Source: Lamellibrachia columna (lineage: Eukaryota > Annelida > Polychaeta > Sabellida > Siboglinidae). Taken from it: a stretch of 64,000 bases of DNA. Below are positions 55,361 through 64,000 of this stretch, piece by piece. The position numbers and the translations under genes are program-made. The stretch spans positions 40,114,544 through 40,178,543 of the forward strand of contig OY759263.1 in the NCBI GenBank assembly GCA_963662155.1. The letters are read 5' to 3'. Below the pieces are notes generated by a model. That model was given only the letters and a program-made list of their open reading frames with translations, was not told where the DNA came from and did not search any database. Position 1 is the first letter of the stretch; each line of letters begins with the position of its first letter.

Positions 55361-56159
55361 ATGGAGGTAGGAGAGACAGAGGTCAGACTGGTGGCAGCCA
55401 TGTATAGGGAGCCAACAGCGGCGATGGGACTTGATGGAGTTACGTGGTGGATGGAGGTAGGAGAGACAGAGGTCAGACTGGTGGCAGCCATGTATAGGGA
55501 GCCAACAGCGGCGATGGGACTTGATGGAGTTACGTGGTGGATGGAGGTAGGAGAGACAGAGGTCAGACTGGTGGAAGCCATGTATAGGGAGCCAACAGCG
55601 GCGATGGGACTTGATGGAGTTACGTGGTGGATGGAGGTAGGAGAGACAGAGGTCAGACTGGTGGAAGCCATGTATAGGGAGCCAACAGCGGCGATGGGAC
55701 TTGATGGAGTTACGTGGTGGATGGAGGTAGGAGAGACAGAGGTCAGACTGGTGGCAGCCATGTATAGGGAGCCAACAGCGGCGATGGGACTTGATGGAGT
55801 TACGTGGTGGATGGAGGTAGGAGAGACAGAGGTCAGACTGGTGGAAGCCATGTATAGGGAGCCAACAGCGGCGATGGGACTTGATGGAGTTACGTGGTGG
55901 ATGGAGGTAGGAGAGACAGAGGTCAGACTGGTGGAAGCCATGTATAGGGAGCCAACAGCGGCGATGGGACTTGATGGAGTTACGTGGTGGATGGAGGTAG
56001 GAGAGACAGAGGTCAGACTGGTGGCAGCCATGTATAGGGAGCCAACAGCGGCGATGGGACTTGATGGAGTTACGTGGTGGATGGAGGTAGGAGAGACAGA
56101 GGTCAGACTGGTGGAAGCCATGTATAGGGAGCCAACAGCGGCGATGGGACTTGATGGAG
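55361..56159. repeat. 90-bp minisatellite (9 units)
   Basis: Nine units begin ATGGAGGTAGGAGAGACAGA at 55361 and every 90 bp. They are nearly identical; the main difference is GGCAGCC or GGAAGCC at one position. The 90-bp period is a multiple of 3, and one plus frame and two minus frames are open throughout. In the plus frame each unit would read MEVGETEVRLV and so on for 30 residues. There is no splice or codon evidence of expression. Confidence 0.96.
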
Positions 56160-56412
56160 ATATGCCAGAACAGCTTGGAGTAGAAGTAAGCCTTACAATA
56201 GTATAACATTAGCTGGAAGCACAGTCCCGAATGACCCTAGAACCAGAGAAGACCGAAGTGGTATGAATATAGGGAACAGGATGTGGAGCTACAGATAGCT
56301 ATTGATTGAAAGATGATTATGCAAGTTGACAGTTTTGTGTACTTTGCATCCTCCTTCCTTACTCCGTGTATAAGGACGGATGAAGTAGTAGAAAAATACA
56401 TCGTTATTGACA
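56160..56412. other. Unique sequence between arrays
   Basis: Nothing recognised. Confidence 0.5.
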
Positions 56413-59400
56413 CAAGGGTTGAGTGCGGGTCCTGTGTGACTCAGGGTGAGGTCTGCCAAGGGTTGAGAGCGGGTCCTGTGTGACTCAGGGTGAGGTCTGC
56501 CAAGGGTTGAGTGCGGGTCCTGTGTAACTCAGGGTGAGGTCTGCCAAGGGTTGAGAGCGGGTCCTGGGTGACTCAGGGAGAGGTCTGCCAAAGGTTGAGA
56601 GCGGGTCCTGGGTGACTCAGGGTGAGGTCTGCCAAGGGTTGAGTGCGGGTCCTGTGTGACTCAGGGTGATGTCTGCCAAGGGTTGAGTGCGAGTCCTGTG
56701 TGACTCAGGGTGAGGTCTGCCAAGGGTTGAGAGCGGGTCCTGTGTGACTCAGGGTGAGGTCTGCCAAGGGTTGAGTGCGAGTCCTGTGTGACTCAGGGTG
56801 AGGTCTGCCAAGGGTTGAGTGCGAGTCCTGTGTGACTCAGGGTGAGGTCTGCCAAGGGTTGAGTGCGGGTCCTGTGTGACTCAGGGTGAGGTCTGCCAAG
56901 GGTTGAGTGCGGGTCCTGGGTGACTCAGGGAGAGGTCTGCCAAAGGTTGAGAGCGGGTCCTGGGTGACTCAGGGTGAGGTCTGCCAAGGGTAGAGAGCGG
57001 GTCCTGTGTGACTCAGGGTGAGGTCTGCCAAGGGTTGAGTGCGGGTCATGTGTAACTCAGGGTGAGGTCTGCCAAGGGTTGAGAGCGGGTCCTGGGTGAC
57101 TCAGGGAGAGGTCTGCCAAAGGTAGAGAGCGGGTCCTGGGTGACTCAGGGTGAGGTCTGCCAAGGGTTGAGTGCGGGTCCTGTGTGACTCAGGGTGATGT
57201 CTGCCAAGGGTTGAGTGCGAGCCCTGTGTGACTCAGGGTGAGGTCTGCCAAGGGTTGAGAGCGGGTCCTGTGTGACTCAGGGTGAGGTCTGCCAAGGGTT
57301 GAGTGCGAGTCCTGTGTGACTCAGGGTGAGGTCTGCCAAGGGTTGAGTGCGGGTCCTGTGTGACTCAGGGTGAGGTCTGCCAAGGGTTGAGAGTGCGGGT
57401 CCTGGGTGACTCAGGGTGAGGTCTGCCAAGGGTTGAGAGCGGGTCATGTGTGACTCAGGGTGAGGTCTGCCAAGGGTTGAGTGCGAGCCCTGTGTGACTC
57501 AGGGTGAGGTCTGCCAAGGGTTGAGTGCGGGTCCTGTGTGACTCAGGGTGAGGTCTGCCAAGGGTTGAGAGCGGGTCCTGGGTGACTCAGGGTGAGGTCT
57601 GCCAAGGGTTGAGAGCGGGTCCTGTGTGACTCAGGGTGAGGTCTGCCAAGGGTTGAGTGCGAGTCCTGTGTGACGCAGGGTGAGGTCTGCCAAGGGTTGA
57701 GTGCGGGTCATGTGTGACCCAGGGTGAGGTCTGCCAAGGGTTGAGTGCGAGTCCTGTGTGACTCAGGGTGAGGTCTGCCAAGGGTTGAGTGCGGGTCATG
57801 TGTGACTCAGGGTGAGGTCTGCCAAGGGTTGAGTGCGAGTCCTGTGTGACTCAGGGTGAGGTCTGCCAAGGGTTGAGTGCGGGTCCTGTATGACTCAGGG
57901 TGAGGTCTGCCAAGGGTTGAGAGCGGGTCCTGGGTGACTCAGGGAGAGGTCTGCCAAAGGTTGAGAGCGGGTCCTGGGTGACTCAGGGTGAGGTCTGCCA
58001 AGGGTTGAGAGCGGGTCATGTGTGACTCAGGGTGAGGTCTGCCAAGGGTTGAGAGCGGGTCCTGTGTGACTCAGGGTGATGTCTGCCAAGGGTTGAGAGC
58101 GGGTCATGTTTGACTCAGGGTGAGGTCTGCCAAGGGTTGAGAGCGGGTCATGTGTGACTCAGGGTGAGGTCTGCCAAGGGTTGAGAGCGGGTCCTGTGTG
58201 ACTCAGGGTGAGGTCTGCCAAGGGTTGAGAGCGGGTCATGTGTGACTCAGGGTGAGGTCTGCCAAAGGTTGAGAGCGGGTCCTGGATAACTCAGGGTGAG
58301 GTCTGCCAAGGGTTGAGTGCGAGTCCTGTGTGACTCAGGGTGAGGTCTGCCAAGGGTTGAGTGCGGGTCCTGTGTGACTCAGGGTGAGGTCTGCCAAGGG
58401 TTGAGTGCGAGTCCTGTGTGACTCAGGGTGAGGTCTGCCAAGGGTTGAGAGCGGGTCCTGTGTGACTCAGGGTGAGGTCTGCCAAGGGTTGAGAGCGGGT
58501 CCTGTGTGACTCAGGGTGATGTCTGCCAAGGGTTGAGAGCGGGTCATGTGTGACTCAGGGTGAGGTCTGCCAAGGGTTGAGAGCGGGTCCTGTGTGACTC
58601 AGGGTGAGGTCTGCCAAGGGTTGAGAGCGGGTCATGTGTGATTCAGGGTGAGGTCTGCCAAGGGTTGAGAGCGGGTCATGTGTGACTCAGGGTGAGGTCT
58701 GCCAAGGGTTGAGTGCGGGTCATATGTGACTCAGGGTGAGGTCTGCCAAGGGTTGAGTGCGAGTCCTGTGTGACTCAGGGTGAGGTCTGCCAAGGGTTGA
58801 GTGCGGGTCATGTGTGACTCAGGGTGAGGACTGCCAAGGGTTGAGTGCGAGTCCTGTGTGACTCAGGGTGAGGTCTGCCAAGGGTTGAGAGCGGGTCATG
58901 TGTGACTCAGGGTGAGGACTGCCAAGGGTTGAGTGCGAGTCCTGTGTGACTCAGGGTGAGGTCTGCCAAGGGTTGAGTGCAGGTCATGTGTGAGTCAGGG
59001 TGAGGTCTGCCAAGGGTTGAGTGCGAATCCTGTGTGACTCAGGGTGAGGTCTGCCAAGGGTTGAGAGCAGGTCATGTGTGACTCAGGGTGAGGTCTGCCA
59101 AGGGTTGAGAGCGGGTCATGTGTGACTCAGGGTGAGGTCTGCCAAGGGTTGAGTGCGGGTCCTGTGTGACTCAGGGTGAGGTCTGCCAAGGGTTGAGAGC
59201 GGGTCATGTGTGACTCAGGGTGAGGACTGCCAAGGGTTGAGTGGGAGTCCTGTGTGACTCAGGGTGAGGTCTGCCAAGGGTTGAGAGCAGGTCATGTGTG
59301 ACTCAGGGTGAGGTCTGCCAAGGGTTGAGAGCGGGTCATGTGTGACTCAGGGTGAGGTCTGCCAAGGGTTGAGTGCGGGTCCTGTGTGACTCAGGGTGAG

Positions 59401-62400
59401 GTCTGCCAAGGGTTGAGAGCGGGTCATGTGTGACTCAGGGTGAGGTCTGCCAAGGGTTGAGTGCGGGTCCTGTGTGACTCAGGGTGAGGTCTGCCAAGGG
59501 TTGAGAGCAGGTCATGTGTGACTCAGGGTGAGGTCTGCCAAGGGTTGAGAGCGGGTCATGTGTGACTCAGGGTGAGGTCTGCCAAGGGTTGAGTGCAGGT
59601 CCTGTGTGACTCAGGGTGAGGTCTGCCAAGGGTTGAGAGCGGGTCCTGTGTGACTCAGGGTAAGGTCTGCCAAGGGTTGAGTGCAAGTCCTGTGTGACAC
59701 AGGGTGAGGTCTGCCAAGGGTTGAGAGCGGGTCATGTGTGACTCAGGATGAGGTCTGCCAAGGGTTGAGTGCGGGTCCTGTGTGACTCAGGGTGAGGTCT
59801 GCCAAGGGTTGAGTGCGAGTCCTGTGTGACTCAGGGTGAGGTCTGCCAAGGGTTGAGAGCGGGTCATGTGTGACTCAGGGTGAGGTCTGCCAAGGGTTGA
59901 GAGCGGGTCTTGTGTGACTCAGGGTGAGGACTGCCAAGGGTTGAGTGCGAGTCCTGTGTGACTCAGGGTGAGGTCTGCCAAGGGTTGAGAGCAGGTCATG
60001 TGTGACTCAGGGTGAGGTCTGCCAAGGGTTGAGAGCGGGTCATGTGTGACTCAGGGTGAGGTCTGCCAAGGGTTGAGTGCGGGTCCTGTGTGACTCAGGG
60101 TGAGGTCTGCCAAGGGTTGAGAGCGGGTCATGTGTGACTCAGGGTGAGGTCTGCCAAGGGTTGAGTGCGGGTCCTGTGTGACTCAGGGTGAGGTCTGCCA
60201 AGGGTTGAGAGCAGGTCATGTGTGATTCAGGGTGAGGTCTGCCAAGGGTTGAGAGCGGGTCATGTGTGACTCAGGGTGAGGTCTGCCAAGGGTTGAGTGC
60301 AGGTCCTGTGTGACTCAGGGTGAGGTCTGCCAAGGGTTGAGAGCGGGTCCTGTGTGACTCAGGGTGAGGTCTGCCAAGGGTTGAGTGCAAGTCCTGTGTG
60401 ACTCAGGGTGAGGTCTGCCAAGGGTTGAGAGCGGGTCATGTGACTCAGGATAAGGTCTGCCAAGGGTTGAGTGCGGGTCCTGTGTGACTCAGGGTGAGGT
60501 CTGCCAAGGGTTGAGGGCGAGTCCTGTGTGACTCAGGGTGAGGTCTGCCAAGGGTTGAGAGCGGGTCATGTGTGACTCAGGGTGAGGTCTGCCAAGGGTT
60601 GAGAGCGGGTCATGTGTGACTCAGGGTGAGGTCTGCCAAGGGTTGAGTGCAGGTCCTGTGTGACTCAGGGTGAGGTCTGCCAAGGGTTGAGTGCAGGTCC
60701 TGTGTGACTCAGGGTGAGGTCTGCCAAGGGTTGAGTGCAGGTCCTGTGTGAATCAGGGTGAAGTCTGCCAAGGGTTGAGTGCAGGTCCTGTGTGACTCAG
60801 GGTGAGGTCTGCCAAGGGTTGAATGCAGGTCCTGTGTGACTCAGGGTGAGGTCTGCCAAGGGTTGAGTGCAGGTCCTGTGTGACTCAGGGGGAGGTCTGC
60901 CAAGGGTTGAGAGCGGGTCATGTGTGACTCAGGGTGAGGTCTGCCAAGGGTTGAGAGCGGGTCTTGTGTGACTCAGGGGGAGGTCTGCCAAGGGTTGAGT
61001 GCGGGTCCTGTGTGACTCAGGGTGAGGTCTGCCAAAGGTTGAGAGCGGGTCATGTGTGACTCAGGGTGAGGTCTGCCAAGGGTTGAGAGCGGGTCATGTG
61101 TGACTCAGGGTGAGGACTGCCAAGGGTTGAGTGCGAGTCCTGTGTGACTCAGGGTGAGGTCTGCCAAGGGTTGAGTGCAGGTCATGTGTGAGTCAGGGTG
61201 AGGTCTGCCAAGGGTTGAGTGCGAGTCCTGTGTGACTCAGGGTGAGGTCTGCCAAGGGTTGAGAGCAGGTCATGTGTGACTCAGGGTGAGGTCTGCCAAG
61301 GGTTGAGAGCGGGTCATGTGTGACTCAGGGTGAGGTCTGCCAAGGGTTGAGTGCGGGTCCTGTGTGACTCAGGGTGAGGTCTGCCAAGGGTTGAGAGCGG
61401 GTCATGTGTGACTCAGGGTGAGGACTGCCAAGGGTTGAGTGCGAGTCCTGTGTGACTTAGGGTGAGGTCTGCCAAGGGTTGAGAGCAGGTCATGTGTGAC
61501 TCAGGGTGATGTCTGCCAAGGGTTGAGAGCGGGTCATGTGTGACTCAGGGTGAGGTCTGCCAAGGGTTGAGTGCGGGTCCTGTGTGACTCAGGGTGAGGT
61601 CTGCCAAGGGTTGAGAGCGGGTCATGTGTGACTCAGGGTGATGTCTGCCAAGGGTTGAGTGCGAGTCCTGTGTGACTCAGGGTGAGGTCTGCCAAGGGTT
61701 GAGAGCGGGTCATGTGTGACTCAGGGTGAGGTCTGCCAAGGATTGAGTGCAAGTCCTGTGTGACTCAGGGTGAGGTCTGCCAAGGGTTGAGTGCGGGTCA
61801 TGTGTGACTCAGGGTGAGGTCTGCCAAGGGTTGAGAGCGGGTCATGTGTGACTCAGGGTGAGGTCTGCCAAGGATTGAGTGCAAGTCCGGTTTGACTCAG
61901 GGTGAGGTCTGCCAAGGGTTGAGTGCAGGTCCTGTGTGACTCAGGGTGAGGTCTGCCAAGGGTTGAGTGCAGGTCATGTGTGAATCAGGGTGATGTCTGC
62001 CAAGGATTGAGAGCAGGTCCTGTGTGACTCAGGGTGAGGTCTGCCAAGGATTGAGAGCAGGTCATGTGTGACTCAGGGTGAGGTCTGCCAAGGGTTGAGT
62101 GCGGGTCCTGTGTGACTCAGGGTGAGGTCTGCCAAGGGTTGAGAGCGGGTCCTGTGTGACGCAGGGGGAGGTCTGCCAAGGGTTGAGAGCGGGTCATGTG
62201 TGACTCAGGGTGAGGACTGCCAAGGGTTGAGTGCGAGTCCTGTGTGACTCAGGGTGAGGTCTGCCAAGGGTTGAGAGCAGGTCATGTGTGACTCAGGGTG
62301 AGGTCTGCCAAGGGTTGAGAGCGGGTCATGTGTGACTCAGGGTGAGGTCTGCCAAGGGTTGAGTGCGGGTCCTGTGTGACTCAGGGTGAGGTCTGCCAAG

Positions 62401-64000
62401 GGTTGAGAGCGGGTCATGTGTGACTCAGGGTGAGGTCTGCCAAGGGTTGAGTGCGGGTCCTGTGTGACTCAGGGTGAGGTCTGCCAAGGGTTGAGAGCAG
62501 GTCATGTGTGACTCAGGGTGAGGTCTGCCAAGGGTTGAGAGCGGGTCATGTGTGACTCAGGGTGAGGTCTGCCAAGGGTTGAGTGCAGGTCCTGTGTGAC
62601 TCAGGGTGAGGTCTGCCAAGGGTTGAGAGCGGGTCCTGTGTGACTCAGGGTGAGGTCTGCCAAGGGTTGAGTGCAAGTCCTGTGTGACTCAGGGTGAGGT
62701 CTGCCAAGGGTTGAGAGCGGGTCATGTGTGACTCAGGATGAGGTCTGCCAAGGGTTGAGTGCGGGTCCTGTGTGACTCAGGGTGAGGTCTGCCAAGGGTT
62801 GAGTGCGAGTCCTGTGTGACTCAGGGTGAGGTCTGCCAAGGGTTGAGAGCGGGTCATGTGTGACTCAGGGTGAGGTCTGCCAAGGGTTGAGAGCGGGTCA
62901 TGTGTGACTCAGGGTGAGGACTGCCAAGGGTTGAGTGCGAGTCCTGTGTGACTCAGGGTGAGGTCTGCCAAGGGTTGAGAGCAGGTCATGTGTGACTCAG
63001 GGTGAGGTCTGCCAAGGGTTGAGAGCGGGTCATGTGTGACTCAGGGTGAGGTCTGCCAAGGGTTGAGTGCGGGTCCTGTGTGACTCAGGGTGAGGTCTGC
63101 CAAGGGTTGAGAGCGGGTCATGCGTGACTCAGGGTGAGGTCTGCCAAGGGTTGAGCGCGGGTCCTGTGTGACTCAGGGGGAGGTCTGCCAAGGGTTGAGA
63201 GCAGGTCATGTGTGACTCAGGGTGAGGTCTGCCAAGGGTTGAGAGCGGGTCATGTGTGACTCAGGGTGAGGTCTGCCAAGGGTTGAGTGCAGGTCCTGTG
63301 TGACTCAGGGTGAGGTCTGCCAAGTGTTGAGAGCGGGTCCTGTGTGACTCAGGGTGAGGTCTGCCAAGGGTTGAGTGCAAGTCCTGTGTGACTCAGGGTG
63401 AGGTCTGCCAAGGGTTGAGAGCGGGTCATGTGACTCAGGATGAAGTCTGCCAAGGGTTGAGTGCGGGTCCTGTGTGACTCAGGGTGAGGTCTGCCAAGGG
63501 TTGAGTGCGAGTCCTGTGTGACTCAGGGTGAGGTCTGCCAAGGGTTGAGAGCGGGTCATGTGTGACTCAGGGTGAGGTCTGCCAAGGGTTGAGAGCGGGT
63601 CATGTGTGACTCAGGGTGAGGTCTGCCAAGGGTTGAGTGCAGGTTTTGTGTGACTCAGGGTGAGGTCTGCCAAGGGTTGAGTGCGGGTCCTGTGTGACTC
63701 AGGGTGAGGTCTGCCAAGGGTTGAGTGCGGGTCCTGTGTGACTCAGGGTGAGGTCTGCCAAGGGTTGAGAGCAGGTCATGTGTGATTCAGGGTGAGGTCT
63801 GCCAAGGGTTGAGTGCGAGTCCTGTGTGACTCAGGGTGAGGTCTGCCAAGGGTTGAGAGCGGGTCATGTGTGACTCAGGGTGAGGTCTGCCAAGGGTTGA
63901 GTGCGGGTCCTGTGTGACTCAGGGTGATGTCTGCCAAGGGTTGAGTGCGAGTCCTGTGTGACTCAGGGTGAGGTCTGCCAAGGGTTGAGAGCGGGTCATG
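56413..64000. repeat. 44-bp minisatellite GGGTGAGGTCTGCCAAGGGT (at least 172 units, runs off the window)
   Basis: Units are GGTCTGCCAAGGGTTGAGTG (or GAGAG), CGGGTCCTGTG (or CATGTG), TGACTCAGGGTGA. Two main unit types, TGCGGGTCCTG and AGCGGGTCATG, alternate in patterns that repeat at 704 bp and about 2,990 bp. Nearly every unit has TGACTCA. The right end is not in the window. Confidence 0.97.

Noticed and set aside
55361..56206. 281-codon protein of 30-residue repeats
   Set aside because: Two minus-strand frames are open over the same array, and the units are near-identical DNA, so there is no coding signature. I keep it as a repeat.

Overview
This is eukaryotic, animal DNA. It has interrupted genes with GT-AG introns, a Ty3/Gypsy LTR retrotransposon, three degraded LINE pieces, and a very large load of minisatellites. 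By my tally about 60% of the 64 kb is tandem repeat. A gene carrying SEA, mucin-like, EGF and chitin-binding (CBM14) modules, together with the LINE types, suggests a marine invertebrate, perhaps a mollusc or other lophotrochozoan. I cannot name the species. There are no bacterial operons and no CRISPR array.

Layout. (1) 1-20561 is a composite macrosatellite. A block of about 8-9 kb, itself made of four different minisatellites (27, 42, 50 and 54 bp periods) joined by near-identical unique spacers, occurs at 1-9071 and 9072-17162. A third, truncated copy starts at 17163; at the point where the 50-bp array should begin it runs instead into a 23-bp array (20562-20940). (2) 21000-26942 holds further arrays (9, 22, 22, 23, 70 and 46 bp) in otherwise unrecognised sequence. 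(3) 27233-36658 is a transposon nest. A young minus-strand Gypsy element (27411-32814; 192-bp LTRs, 191/192 identical; target duplication AGAAG) sits inside a decayed plus-strand LINE. This is followed by a second, 5'-truncated LINE ending in a TTGAA-repeat tail. (4) 36659-40210 is a 20-bp G/T-rich array. (5) 41228-54362 is the one host gene I can support, on the minus strand. Eight exons with fully compatible phases encode a type II membrane protein: Pro-rich cytosolic tail, transmembrane helix, SEA domain with a GSVVV cleavage motif, Thr-rich mucin stalk, an 8-Cys EGF-like module, a CBM14-like module and a canonical EGF module. Its 5' start and 3' end were not found. Its introns hold a 39-bp array (5.4 kb), a 31-bp array whose units copy a splice acceptor, a CA microsatellite and a LINE 3' fragment. 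(6) 55361-56159 is a nine-copy 90-bp array. (7) 56413-64000 is a 44-bp array running off the window, nearly every unit of which carries a perfect TGACTCA (AP-1 type) site.

Most long open frames here are artefacts of arrays whose period is a multiple of 3, or whose sequence is stop-free in every frame. I have not annotated them as genes. The points I would follow up are the macrosatellite block, the membrane gene with its acceptor-copying intron array, the transcription-factor-site arrays, and the nested higher-order repeats.
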